NCBI GenBank assembly: GCA_035352715.1
Contig: DAOPYE010000003.1
Location: 1-56,816 of the forward strand
Direction of reading: 5' to 3'
From: DAOPYE01 sp035352715
GTDB lineage: Bacteria > Acidobacteriota > Holophagae > Holophagales > Holophagaceae
Length of the DNA stretch: 56,816 nucleotides
The position numbers were made by a program, and so were the translations under genes. Positions 25,826 through 35,106 of the stretch are shown here, piece after piece; the first letter of the stretch is position 1; each line of letters begins with the position of its first letter. The notes under the pieces are model-generated. The model saw nothing but the letters and a program-made list of their open reading frames with translations. It searched no databases and had not been told where the DNA came from.

Positions 25826-26701
25826 CTACTCCAGATTTGCACCCTGTTCGCGAATGCGGTCCAGCACGCCCTTGGCTTCCATCACGGCGCGGGTCATGGC
25901 CAGCCGCTTGCACTTGCTGCCGCAGGTGTTCAGCTCCCGCAGGACCTCCTGGCACCAGACATCCAGCCATTTGCCGCCGATGGATTCCTTCCCCAGGCGC
26001 TCCGAGAAGTCGTTCAGATGGGCCTCCAGGCGCACCAGCTCTTCGTGCACATCCAAGCGTTCCGCCAGCACGCCGGCTTCCGCGATCACCCGCTCCTCGG
26101 GCAGCTGACCAGCCAGTTGGGCATCCTTGAGCAGTTGCTCCAGGCGCTGGCGGTAGAGGGTCGGAAGTTCTTCGGCCTGGGCTTGCGCCTCTCGCTGAAG
26201 GACATCCCGCAGATTCTGGAGGCAGGCGATGGATTCCGCAAAGAACGGCGTCAGACGCGCCGCTTCGCGCCGACGCCCTTCATTCCAGACGGCCAGAAGC
26301 TCATCCAGCACCGACAGGACGGAAGTCTCCACCCGTTCCGCGAGATCAGCCGCCGGGGGCAACCAAGCCCCGGGAAGCCGGAAGAAGGCATCGGCATTCA
26401 GGGGAGGCAGGTTCAGCCATTCCGCGTCCTCCTGCCAGGCCTTGGCCATGGCGCGCAGCAGCGGGCGATTGAGCTGGGGCTCCAAGCCCGGTTCGTCCTG
26501 GATTTCGATGCTGAGATCGAGCTTGCCCCGGGAGGCGGCGTTCCGAACCGCCGCGCGGATGGATGCCTCCAGCGGATAGAGCGCCGCGGGCATACGCAGG
26601 GACAGGTCCAGGGCCTTGTGGTTGACGCTGCGCAAGCCCATCCGGATCTGCCCCTGGGACAGAGAACGGGTCATTTCGGCATAGGCGGTCATGGATCGCA
26701 T
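25826..26701 (-). CDS. YicC/YloC-family endoribonuclease
   Basis: 291 aa. Starts MRSMTAYAEM, the family hallmark (MxSMTG/AY), followed by the VNHKALDLSLRMP segment, a long helical middle, and a C-terminal GKESIGGKWLDVWCQEVLRELNT region. E. coli YicC is reported as an endoribonuclease linked to sRNA decay. ATG 26701 has GAGG upstream. Position between radA and yhbY. Confidence 0.9.
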   Translation of the reverse strand: MRSMTAYAEMTRSLSQGQIRMGLRSVNHKALDLSLRMPAALYPLEASIRAAVRNAASRGKLDLSIEIQDEPGLEPQLNRPLLRAMAKAWQEDAEWLNLPPLNADAFFRLPGAWLPPAADLAERVETSVLSVLDELLAVWNEGRRREAARLTPFFAESIACLQNLRDVLQREAQAQAEELPTLYRQRLEQLLKDAQLAGQLPEERVIAEAGVLAERLDVHEELVRLEAHLNDFSERLGKESIGGKWLDVWCQEVLRELNTCGSKCKRLAMTRAVMEAKGVLDRIREQGANLE

Positions 26702-26733
26702 CAAGATTCCTCACTCGGAATCAGTATGCCCGT

Positions 26734-28113
26734 TCAATCGCCGAATCCGTCGTCGGTCTTGCCCATGAGCCACGCCTTGTTCCGGATGCGCTCCAGCGAT
26801 CGCTCGGGGAACAGCTCCAGCGGCCCCGGACCGCCCTCCAGGCCCGTTCGGGGCACCGCGGCGCGGGCAAAGCCCAGGCGCGCGCCCTCCTGGATTCGCA
26901 AGGGCAGTTGGGCCACCGGCCGGACTTCGCCCGTCAGACCCACCTCGCCCATGAAGAGGCACTTCTCGGAAAGCACGCGCCCCGTGGCGCTGCTGGCCAG
27001 GGCTGCGATGACGGCGAGATCCGCCGCCGGGTCCTCGATATCCAGGCCACCCGCCACATTCAGATAGACATCGCGATCGTGAAGCTGGATGCCGCCCCTC
27101 CGCTCAGCCACCGCGCAAAGCATCGACAGCCGCTGTCCATCGATGCCCAGCGCCGTGCGGCGCGGAATCCCCAGACCTGCGGAAGCCACCAGCGCCTGGA
27201 TCTCCACCACGACCGGACGCGTTCCGGAAAGCACCACCGTCGCGGAACAGCCGGGCCTGGGTTCAGCTTCCAGGAAGAAGGGATTCCCCTCTGCGGCCAC
27301 GAGCCCCCGCTCCGTCATGGCGAACACCCCCAGCTCGAACGCCGCGCCGAAGCGGTTCTTCAAAGCCCGCAACAGGCGATGGTGATGATGCCGATCGCCC
27401 TCAAAGGCCAGCACGGTGTCCACCAGATGTTCCAGTACCTTTGGCCCCGCGAGGCTTCCATCCTTGGTCACATGCCCTACCAACACCAGCGGAGTGCCCG
27501 TCGTCTTGGCCCAGCGCGCCAGAAGCGCCGCGCAGCCACGCACCTGACTAATGCTGCCCGCACTGGATTCGAACTCCGGATCAAAGAGGGTCTGAATGGA
27601 ATCGACCAACAGCAACGTGGGCTTCACGGCATCGGCGACTTCCAGGATGCGCCGCACATCCGTCTCGGCGAACAACTGGATGTGCGGACTCTCAGCGCCC
27701 AGGCGCTGGGCGCGGAGCTTGATTTGGCGCTCGCTTTCCTCGCCGGAGGCATAGAGAACCGTACCGTTGGAATTGGCCGCCCACTGCAGCACCAGGGTGG
27801 ATTTCCCGATGCCGGGCTCTCCGCCCAGCAACACCACCATGCCCGGCACCACCCCTCCGCCGAGCACGCGGTCCAGTTCGCCAATCCCCGTGGCTAGGCG
27901 CTCAGTCTGGGTGATGTCCACCGCCGAAAGCGCCACCGGCCCCTGGTAGTGGCTCTGCGCATAGGCGCTGCCAACCCGCTTCAAATCCCGCTTCAACGCC
28001 CCTTTGACTTCCTCGATGGAACCAAACGCGCCGCAAGCGCCGCACTTGCCCATGGCTTGCGGATAGCGGGCACCACAGGCGGTACATTCAAACAGGGAAG
28101 AAGTCTTAGCCAT
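26734..28113 (-). CDS. radA: DNA repair protein RadA (Sms)
   Basis: 459 aa, normal. N-terminal zinc finger with C10, C13, C24 and C27; RecA-like ATPase with Walker A GGEPGIGKST; the RadA-specific KNRFG motif in ALKNRFGAAFE; and a C-terminal Lon-protease-like domain (GLTGEVRPV). Acts in branch migration and recombination. First gene of a minus-strand run with yicC and yhbY; preceded by a 410-bp AT-richer spacer. Confidence 0.96.
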   Translation of the reverse strand: MAKTSSLFECTACGARYPQAMGKCGACGAFGSIEEVKGALKRDLKRVGSAYAQSHYQGPVALSAVDITQTERLATGIGELDRVLGGGVVPGMVVLLGGEPGIGKSTLVLQWAANSNGTVLYASGEESERQIKLRAQRLGAESPHIQLFAETDVRRILEVADAVKPTLLLVDSIQTLFDPEFESSAGSISQVRGCAALLARWAKTTGTPLVLVGHVTKDGSLAGPKVLEHLVDTVLAFEGDRHHHHRLLRALKNRFGAAFELGVFAMTERGLVAAEGNPFFLEAEPRPGCSATVVLSGTRPVVVEIQALVASAGLGIPRRTALGIDGQRLSMLCAVAERRGGIQLHDRDVYLNVAGGLDIEDPAADLAVIAALASSATGRVLSEKCLFMGEVGLTGEVRPVAQLPLRIQEGARLGFARAAVPRTGLEGGPGPLELFPERSLERIRNKAWLMGKTDDGFGD

Positions 28114-28523
28114 CCCTTGAGGGTAGCCGTTCGCGCCGCTTGCGAAGCATTCCTGTCAACCCGAAAAATTATCGACGCGCCCCAACAGGTCGGTATTTAC
28201 CAATCCCCCCAAGGGGGTTCCAGGGCGTTACCGCAACGCAACAAAATGATCACTTCATCACGCGGCGAGAACTCCGCAAAAGCTGTGGATAACTTTGCGG
28301 AAATCCTATTCCAGGAACCCATAACCCCTACGATTTCTTGAACTTCTAGAGATTGCATCAAATACGACACACATCAACAAATATTTGCAAATAAACAACT
28401 TAAACCAAACCTACCGGATAGATCGGTTTAAAATTGAGCCCACCTGGGTTTTCCGCAGTTTCCGCTTTCTTTCGTATTGACAAGCGGATCGAAGATTCTT
28501 TTTCGCGACAGACCTGTGACGAA
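28114..28523. other. AT-richer 410-bp spacer between smc and radA with a perfect DnaA box
   Basis: No credible gene. It contains TGTGGATAA at 28284-28292 (TTATCCACA on the minus strand, a perfect DnaA-box consensus), the palindrome CAAATATTTG at 28378-28387, a TAAACC/GGTTTA inverted repeat at 28401-28430 and a CCCCC-AA-GGGGG hairpin near 28206. The right-hand 150 bp is markedly AT-rich for this genome. Only one full DnaA box was found, so it could be a DnaA-regulated promoter of radA or, less likely, an origin-related site. Confidence 0.5.
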
Positions 28524-31500
28524 TCAAACCAGGCGCTCAGCCTCTTTCAACTGCACGCTCACCAGGCGCGAAACGCCCTGCTCTTCCATGGTCACGCCAT
28601 ACATGGTGTCCGCCGCGATCATCGTGGGCTTCTGATGGGTGATGACCACGAACTGGGTGTCCGTCTTCATGCGCTGCACCATGCCCGCGAAGCGCCCCAC
28701 ATTGGCCTCGTCCAGCGGCGCGTCGACCTCGTCCAGCACACAGAAGGGCGAGGGCTTGAAGTGGAAGATGGCAAACAGAAGCGAGATGGCCGTCAACGCC
28801 TTCTCGCCGCCCGAAAGCAGGGTGAGCGCTTTGGCCGTCTTGCCCGGAGGCTGCGCCATGATCTCGATGCCGCACTCCAACAGATCCTTGGGATCCTGCA
28901 GCGTGAGATGCGCGTTGCCGCCTCCGAAGGCCTCGCGGAAGACTTCGGTGAAGCGCGCGTTCACGAAGTCGAAGGCCTCGCGGAAGCGCTCCTCGCTGGT
29001 GGCGTTGATCTCGCGGATCGTCGCATCCAGATTGCCGATGGCTTCCAGGACATCGCCCCGCTGCTGGTTCATAAAGGTCAGGCGTTCTTCGGCCTCTTGC
29101 AGTTCCTGGATGGCCAAGGGGTTCACGCCGCCCAGATCCAGGCGCTTGCCCTGCAGTTCCGAGAGATTCGTCTGATGCACCAGCTCCCCGAAGGACCAAG
29201 CCTCGCGTTCTTCCTCGGAGATGGACGCCAGGAAATCAGGCACGGTCATGGACAGGGCCAGTTCCACTTCCTTGGAAAGGGCCTCGATGCTGCCTTGAAC
29301 CTGGGCCCCCTGGACCAGCGCCTCGTGGTGGATCTGGCGCGCATTCTCCAGGGCCTCCTGGAACTCGCGCGCCATGCGTTCATAGACGCGAAGGGCTTCT
29401 TGCGCCTCCTCGATGCGTGGGGCGAGCTCCTGCAGCTGATTTGACAGCGACTGTCGATCCTTCAGCATCGCCTGGGTTTCGCCTTCCAGCTCGTCGATGC
29501 GGGCCGTGGCTTGCGTCGCACGTTCCTGGGCCTGCTGGATATCGGCCTGGACGCGCTGCTTCTCGCCTTCCAGATCGAAAGCCCCCCGCTGGTACTGCTG
29601 CACCTGACGCTGAAGGCTATCCCGCTCGGCCCAGGCGGAGCTGCGGATCTGGGTGGCTTCCATCAATCGTTCTCGCCGCTCCTCCAGAAGCTGCTGGGCC
29701 TCCTGCCGCTTGGCCTCATGGGCGTGGATGGCCTCCAGCAACTCGGCGGCCCCTTCCTGCTCCTGCGGCGTTTCCAGCTCGCGCAGCTTTGCCTTAAGGG
29801 CGCTGATTTCGTTCTCCAGCACTTCCCACTGGGCGTCCGCCTGCTCCTGGGCGACCTGGATTTCCCGCAGCTGCCCCTTCACGGACGCTACCCGGCCCTT
29901 CAGATCCTCCAGACTGCGGCGGGCCGCCAGCCGGTCTTCTTCCATCTCGCGGAAACGCTCGGCGTGCTCCTGGTGCCGCCCCTGGGCCGTCTTGGCTTCC
30001 GCTTCCAGCGCTTCGACGCGATCCAGCAATTCCTCTCGAATGCGGCGGGCTTCCTCCAGTTCGGATCTCAGTTTGAGGGGCGAGGCCGCAGGCGCGGAGA
30101 TCCCCGCCTGCACGGGACCAAAGGGGAGCTTTAACAGCCTTGGCGAAACCAGCGCCAGTTCCGGATGAAGCACGGCCAGCTCGGGAAGCCGTTCGTCCGA
30201 ACAGCGAAAAGCCCTGGCGATGAGGGACTCCAGCGGCCGCGCGACACCGGACTTCCAGCGCACGTGCGCCGCCAGGGCTTCGCAAGCATCCGGCGCCGCA
30301 GGCGTTTCCGCCTCACCCCCGGCCCAAACCATGAGCTGTCCAGGCGCACCCGCCAGATCCGACAGGCCTTTCGGCCCCAGGGAGAGGGTCTGGATCCAGG
30401 CCCCCAGCAGGCGCTCCACGTCCGCCAGGGCCTCGGCGTCGATGGTCAGGGCGTCCGTCAAAACCAGAGGGCTTTCCCCCAAATGGCGCGCCCAGGCGAG
30501 TCCCGCCTTCATATCCTCGGATCCGCTCGCCTGCTGGAGCTGATCGGCTATCTGACGCAGCTTGCGTTCCTGTCCATCCAGGGCGGCTTCCGATTCCCGC
30601 AGGGCCTGGCTGGCGTTCCGATGGGCTTCCGAGGCCTCCTGCTGGATCCGCACCTGGATCTGCATCGCCTCGTCCATCAGTTCCATGCGCTCGCTGGCGC
30701 TTTCCAGTTCCCTCGAAAGCCGCTGATCATCGGCCTTCAGGCCGTCCAGGCGCGGCGCACGCAGGGATTCCTCGTGATTGAGCGCTTCCAGGCGGCCTTC
30801 GAGTTGAGCGATCTGCTGATGAAGGACTTGCTGCTGACGTTGGACAGCCAGGGCTTCCTTCTCCGCCTCGGCCCGCTTCTGGCGCAGCTCCTTCAGCTCG
30901 GATTCCACATGGCGCAGGCCCCCGGCCGCCAGCGCCACGGACTCTTCAGCTTCCGAAACCAGGGACTGCCTTGCCTCCAGCGCGCTCTCGGCCTGGGCGA
31001 GGGACGCCTTCAGGCGCTCCATTTCGGCCTGTGAATCTCCACTTCGCTGTTCCAGCTCCACCAGCCTGGCCTTCAGCTGCGCTTCCTGCTGGCGCGCTTC
31101 CTGGATGCGCTCTTCCTGGAACCCTCGATCCTGATCGGCCAAGCCCAGGCGTTGATCCAATCCCAATAAGGCCCGGCTTCGGTTTTCCTGCGTCTCCTTG
31201 AGTTCATCCAGCGCATGGCGCTGATGCTCAACTTCACTGGCTTTTTCGGAGGCCTGGGCCGTCAGCGTGGCGATCTGGCGCTCAAGGCCGTCCAGTTGCT
31301 CCAGGATGCGATCCTTCGCGCTTTCAAGCTCCACCGCCTTGCCCGCCAACAGGATGCGCTGCGTGGCGCGGATGGCCGTATCCAGCTCCTGGGCGCGCCG
31401 TGCCTTCGCGGCTTGGCGCTTGAGGCTTTCCTGCTGTTTGCCCAGCTCGTGCAGGATGTCGTCCAGGCGCAAAAGATTCGCGCGGGTCTCACCTAAGCGG

Positions 31501-32036
31501 CGCTCGGCCTCTCCCCGTCGCGCTTTGTAGCGCGTAATGCCCGCAGCTTCTTCCAGAAGCTGGCGCCGGTCCTTGGGCTTGGTGGACAGGATCAAATCAA
31601 TTTGGCCCTGCTGGATGAAGGAATAGGCGCGCATGCCCATGCCTGTATCCATGAGCAGATCCTGAACATCCTTGAGACGGCATTCGCGGCCATTGATGCG
31701 GTATTCGCTGCCGGTATCGCGGTAAAGCCGACGCGAGATGACCACTTCTTTGGTCGCGCCCGGCAGGACGGGATCGGCCATCTCCAGGGCCAGCTTCACC
31801 TCGGCCATGCCCGTGGCCTTGCGCTGACTCGTTCCGGCGAAGATCACGTCGGCCATCTCCGCGCCGCGCAGCAGGGTGGCGCGCTGCTCGCCCAGCACCC
31901 ACGCCAGAGCATCCGAGATATTGGATTTGCCACACCCATTCGGGCCAACCACGGCGGTCATACCGCCGGGAAAGCCGAGCTTCTGGTGATCCGCGAAAGA
32001 CTTGAAGCCGTGGATCTCTAGGGAGATGAGGCGCAA
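28524..32036 (-). CDS. smc: Chromosome segregation protein SMC
   Basis: 1170 aa. Walker A GPNGCGKSN (31-39), long coiled coils (about 165-500 and 655-1000), hinge region (about 503-650), signature LSGGEKALTA and Walker B FCVLDEVDAPLDE near the C-terminus. It condenses and segregates chromosomes with ScpA/B, which are not in the window. The hinge is unusual in lacking the glycine-rich motifs of typical SMC hinges. TTG start at 32036 is supported by AGGAG 8 bases upstream. Confidence 0.94.
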   Translation of the reverse strand: MRLISLEIHGFKSFADHQKLGFPGGMTAVVGPNGCGKSNISDALAWVLGEQRATLLRGAEMADVIFAGTSQRKATGMAEVKLALEMADPVLPGATKEVVISRRLYRDTGSEYRINGRECRLKDVQDLLMDTGMGMRAYSFIQQGQIDLILSTKPKDRRQLLEEAAGITRYKARRGEAERRLGETRANLLRLDDILHELGKQQESLKRQAAKARRAQELDTAIRATQRILLAGKAVELESAKDRILEQLDGLERQIATLTAQASEKASEVEHQRHALDELKETQENRSRALLGLDQRLGLADQDRGFQEERIQEARQQEAQLKARLVELEQRSGDSQAEMERLKASLAQAESALEARQSLVSEAEESVALAAGGLRHVESELKELRQKRAEAEKEALAVQRQQQVLHQQIAQLEGRLEALNHEESLRAPRLDGLKADDQRLSRELESASERMELMDEAMQIQVRIQQEASEAHRNASQALRESEAALDGQERKLRQIADQLQQASGSEDMKAGLAWARHLGESPLVLTDALTIDAEALADVERLLGAWIQTLSLGPKGLSDLAGAPGQLMVWAGGEAETPAAPDACEALAAHVRWKSGVARPLESLIARAFRCSDERLPELAVLHPELALVSPRLLKLPFGPVQAGISAPAASPLKLRSELEEARRIREELLDRVEALEAEAKTAQGRHQEHAERFREMEEDRLAARRSLEDLKGRVASVKGQLREIQVAQEQADAQWEVLENEISALKAKLRELETPQEQEGAAELLEAIHAHEAKRQEAQQLLEERRERLMEATQIRSSAWAERDSLQRQVQQYQRGAFDLEGEKQRVQADIQQAQERATQATARIDELEGETQAMLKDRQSLSNQLQELAPRIEEAQEALRVYERMAREFQEALENARQIHHEALVQGAQVQGSIEALSKEVELALSMTVPDFLASISEEEREAWSFGELVHQTNLSELQGKRLDLGGVNPLAIQELQEAEERLTFMNQQRGDVLEAIGNLDATIREINATSEERFREAFDFVNARFTEVFREAFGGGNAHLTLQDPKDLLECGIEIMAQPPGKTAKALTLLSGGEKALTAISLLFAIFHFKPSPFCVLDEVDAPLDEANVGRFAGMVQRMKTDTQFVVITHQKPTMIAADTMYGVTMEEQGVSRLVSVQLKEAERLV

Positions 32037-32106
32037 TCTGATTTCTCCTGCGAAGGCGGGAACCTCCGCCCGATTTTCTTCATTACCTGCCTTGAACGCT
32101 CACTGC

Positions 32107-32136
32107 TTGGGAAACGGGACCTTGGGGCGCTAGACT
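32107..32136 (+). promoter_or_regulatory. Candidate promoter of the PilM-to-pseudopilin operon
   Basis: TTGGGA (32107-32112) and TAGACT (32131-32136), 18 bp apart, in the divergent gap between smc and the plus-strand envelope cluster. It would give a leader of about 70 nt. Moderate match. Confidence 0.4.
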
Positions 32137-32211
32137 TGTCTTTTCCTACCGAAATGGAGTTGTTGTGCCAACCCTTCCCATTCAGCCAATCCACACCGCG
32201 GAGCGGGAACG

Positions 32212-32940
32212 GTGAGTCTATTCCACCTGCAATCGAAGCAGGCCTCCATGGTATGGCTGGAGCCGAACCGCGTCCATGCGGGCGGCACTTCCCATATCTG
32301 CAGCGGCTGGCCCGACCCGGATCGCATCGCATCTATTCTGGGCGCCCTGCCCGCAGGCCCCACGAGCTGGATCCTGGATGACGCCTGGGCTCCCTGCCTG
32401 CTGGTGAAGGATCTGGCAGAGCTTCCCCCCAACGGCGAAGCGCGTGAAGCCTTCTTCCGCTGGCGCTTCGAGCAGCAGCTCGCCCTGGAGGCACCCCAGT
32501 CGGTGCAGGCCCTTGCGCTTGGCGAAAGCGCGTGGCTGCTGGCCGGAATGCCGCAAGATCGCAAGGAGGCCCTGAGCCAAATTACCTTGCGCGTGGGACG
32601 CCCCATCTACGCTCTCGCCCCCCGCTGGCTGTGGATCTACAACCGCCTAGCCCCCCACCAGGAAGCTCCGGGCATGCTGCTCTCCCTCTCCGCCGTTGAG
32701 GGTGGCTACACCGGCACCCTGGCGGCCTGGGGACGCACGCTCACCCTGCTGCGCCAGTGGTCCGAACCCGCATCCGCCGAAGTCTGGATGCACGAGCGCG
32801 TGACGCCCTCGGCGGCCTTTCTTCAGCGGGAAGGACGCCCTGCCCAAAAGCTCTGGGTCTGGGGCGCTTCCACCTGGCCGGATGGCGCGCTGCCCGTGCA
32901 ACTGCTCCAGCCGGAAATCCCGGCCCAGGAGACGCTCTGA
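32212..32940 (+). CDS. Highly diverged PilM/GspL-like protein, first gene of the envelope cluster
   Basis: 242 aa, no signal peptide or membrane segment. Not recognisable by motif; named from its place directly before PilN-, PilO- and PilP-like genes, where PilM normally sits. It is much shorter than PilM (about 350 aa) and lacks clear actin-type ATP motifs; a segment RWRFEQQLALE resembles the start of the PilM/GspL second domain. GTG start with GCGGAG upstream. Ends in TGATG overlap with the next gene. Confidence 0.65.
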   Translation: MSLFHLQSKQASMVWLEPNRVHAGGTSHICSGWPDPDRIASILGALPAGPTSWILDDAWAPCLLVKDLAELPPNGEAREAFFRWRFEQQLALEAPQSVQALALGESAWLLAGMPQDRKEALSQITLRVGRPIYALAPRWLWIYNRLAPHQEAPGMLLSLSAVEGGYTGTLAAWGRTLTLLRQWSEPASAEVWMHERVTPSAAFLQREGRPAQKLWVWGASTWPDGALPVQLLQPEIPAQETL

Positions 32941-33839
32941 TGCCGGTCCCATCACTCAAGCTCAATCTGGTTCCGCCGCCGACCCCCTGGCGCCAGTACC
33001 ACCAGGCGATCAGCTGGACGGTGCTGAGCTGCGGCGTCCTCGCCCTGCTCGGCGTGTTGGCCGCCACGGGCATCGCCTACCGGCATGCGGCCACCGCGGG
33101 TCGCAAGGCGGCAGCTTTCGACGCCCGATCCACCGCCGCCGCCCGCAAGCAGGCCGCCATCGAAGCCCAGATGCAGTCCATCGATGTGGAGAAGGAACTT
33201 CCCCGCTGGCGCTTGGCCGAACGCATCCTCGCCGAACGCAGTGCGCCCTGGTCGCGGCTCACAGCAGAACTGGAGCGCAGCCTCGTTCAGGATGTGCGCA
33301 TCAAGAACATCCAGCGCACCCGCGATAACGCCCAGAAGGTGCTGTTGAAGATCAAGGCCGAGGCCCGCAGCCGCGCCGCGGAAGACGCACTTCTTGAATC
33401 CCTGCGCAAGAACGCCTTCTTCGCGGGCGCAGTCCTGGAGCGCGAAGCGGAGGGCCAAGGGGGAGGCCTGGACTTCGATTTCATCCTGCCCATCTCGCCC
33501 GCACCCGTCCCCTATGCGCCGCTGCCGAAATTCGGGCCGTCGCACACCAAGGACGCTGCCCCGAGCAACCCGAAAATCGCAAAGGGTGGCGTCTCCACGG
33601 TGACCAAGCCTGTCCTTCGCCCCGCGCCAAGCCCCATCCGCCCGGCAGCAGCCCCGTCGCTTACGCCTCCGGCGTCCAGACCCAATCTGGCCCCGCCCCG
33701 GGCCTCGGCCCCAATTTCAACCTCGGCTCCGAACCCGGCCGGCAGCAATCGGCCGCCCCGATTCCGCCCCGTGCCGCGCCCCGATCAGCCGCGCTTCATG
33801 GGCAATGTCTCGGGCCATCCGACGGGAGATCAGCCATGA
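32940..33839 (+). CDS. PilN-like inner-membrane assembly protein with Pro/Ala-rich tail
   Basis: 299 aa. Begins SLKLNLVPPP (the PilN family starts with a similar INLLP), one membrane helix at about 24-47, then a coiled-coil and ferredoxin-like periplasmic region to about 190. The last 110 residues are a Pro/Ala/Ser-rich extension not seen in ordinary PilN, perhaps to reach through peptidoglycan or to bind a partner. Start overlaps the upstream stop (TGATG). Confidence 0.72.
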   Translation: MPVPSLKLNLVPPPTPWRQYHQAISWTVLSCGVLALLGVLAATGIAYRHAATAGRKAAAFDARSTAAARKQAAIEAQMQSIDVEKELPRWRLAERILAERSAPWSRLTAELERSLVQDVRIKNIQRTRDNAQKVLLKIKAEARSRAAEDALLESLRKNAFFAGAVLEREAEGQGGGLDFDFILPISPAPVPYAPLPKFGPSHTKDAAPSNPKIAKGGVSTVTKPVLRPAPSPIRPAAAPSLTPPASRPNLAPPRASAPISTSAPNPAGSNRPPRFRPVPRPDQPRFMGNVSGHPTGDQP

Positions 33840-34423
33840 ACCGCCTGCTTCGCGCCAGCACCCTTCGGGTCGCCATCGGCGGAGGGACGCTGGCCTTGGC
33901 CCTGATCGCCGCCCTGTTCCTGCTCCCCAGCGTTTCCCGGGACTACCACCAGAAGCAGAGGGCCGAGCAGAACGCCCAGAAGGCGCTGCGCGAAAGGGAA
34001 GCCAGCCTGGCTTCGCTCCAGGCCCAGGCCGACAGCATCGAGCGCAGCCGAACTATCCTTGAAAAAACCCTCGGCAACATGACCTCGGATAGCGTGAGCG
34101 CGCTCCACTGGCGCATCCACGCCCGCCTGGGCGAACTGGCCAAGCAGCACGCCGTGCGGCTTCAGGCCGTGAAGTACGGCGCCCCTTCGCGCGAGGGAGC
34201 CAAGGGCACGGATCTGGAATCCCTCGACGTCGAATTCACCGCCGTTGGCGTGTACCAAAGCCTGAAGCCCTTCATGCTCGATCTGGAGAAAAGCGAACTG
34301 CCCTTCGCCGTCGCGGGAGCCAAGCTGGAAGAAAGCCCCGATGGCGCCCGGCTCACGGCCACGCTGAGGGCCTTCCGCCATTCCGGTTCGGCCCCAGCAG
34401 CCACCAGCGGGGAGGGAGAATGA
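33836..34423 (+). CDS. PilO-like inner-membrane assembly protein
   Basis: 195 aa: one membrane helix at about 12-31, a coiled coil (about 35-75), then an alpha/beta domain with SLDVEFTAVGVYQSLKPFM. This matches PilO, which pairs with PilN in the alignment complex of type IV pili and type II secretion. ATGA overlap with the PilN-like stop and again with the next start. Confidence 0.72.
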   Translation: MNRLLRASTLRVAIGGGTLALALIAALFLLPSVSRDYHQKQRAEQNAQKALREREASLASLQAQADSIERSRTILEKTLGNMTSDSVSALHWRIHARLGELAKQHAVRLQAVKYGAPSREGAKGTDLESLDVEFTAVGVYQSLKPFMLDLEKSELPFAVAGAKLEESPDGARLTATLRAFRHSGSAPAATSGEGE

Positions 34424-35091
34424 GCGCGAAATCCCGATTCTCCCTGGACACCAAGGCCCTGCTTCACGAGCTGAAGACCAACCGGAAAACCCAGGCCGTC
34501 GCGCTGCTGGCGCCCCTGACGCTGGCCTTTCTCGTCTATTCGCTTCTGGATGATGGCCCCAAGGCCCGACCCAGAACCGCGCGCACCTTCGCCGCCCCCA
34601 TCTCGGGCCAAACCAACGCAGCCATCCAGAAGCTGCCGGATCTGGCGCAGCTCAACAAGGCGGGAGAACTGCCGGGCGAAGGACGCATGTACCGTGATCT
34701 GATCCTGTTCGATATGCCCGCGCCGCCCCCGCCTCCCAAGCCCAAACCCGCGCCGTTGCCACCTCCACCGCCTCCTCCGACCAAAGAACAGATCGCCGCC
34801 GAGCAGCTGCGTCAGGCCCGGCAGAACGAACAGAATCTCCGCCCCCAATCGCTGCGTTACCTCGGCTACATGGGAACCGCCACCTCGGGCCGGCTGGGCG
34901 CATTCATGAAGGGGGATGACAGCGTCTCCATCCGCCTGGGCGACCTGGCGAATCCGCACTGGCGGCTATCGAAACTGACGGAAAACTATGCAGAGTTCCA
35001 GAACGTGAAGTTCCAGGATCTGCTTTTCCGCCTCGAGGCGGGAGACGCCCGCTCCACCAACGCCACTGCTGCCCCCAGCAACGAATTTTGA
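34420..35091 (+). CDS. PilP-like protein with polyproline stretch
   Basis: 223 aa. One hydrophobic segment at about 26-44, not a lipobox as in usual PilP; a Pro/Lys-rich hinge (about 100-122); then a beta domain with SLRYLGYMGT and VSIRLGD, a pattern close to the PilP homology region that binds the secretin N0 domain. Coupled to the PilO-like gene; 15 bp before the secretin. Confidence 0.7.
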   Translation: MSAKSRFSLDTKALLHELKTNRKTQAVALLAPLTLAFLVYSLLDDGPKARPRTARTFAAPISGQTNAAIQKLPDLAQLNKAGELPGEGRMYRDLILFDMPAPPPPPKPKPAPLPPPPPPPTKEQIAAEQLRQARQNEQNLRPQSLRYLGYMGTATSGRLGAFMKGDDSVSIRLGDLANPHWRLSKLTENYAEFQNVKFQDLLFRLEAGDARSTNATAAPSNEF

Positions 35092-35106
35092 TCCCCGGAT
35101 GAAGCG

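Noticed and set aside
28477..28482. Plus-strand TTGACA in the smc-radA spacer as a promoter
   Set aside because: No -10 element at correct spacing, and it would read antisense into smc.
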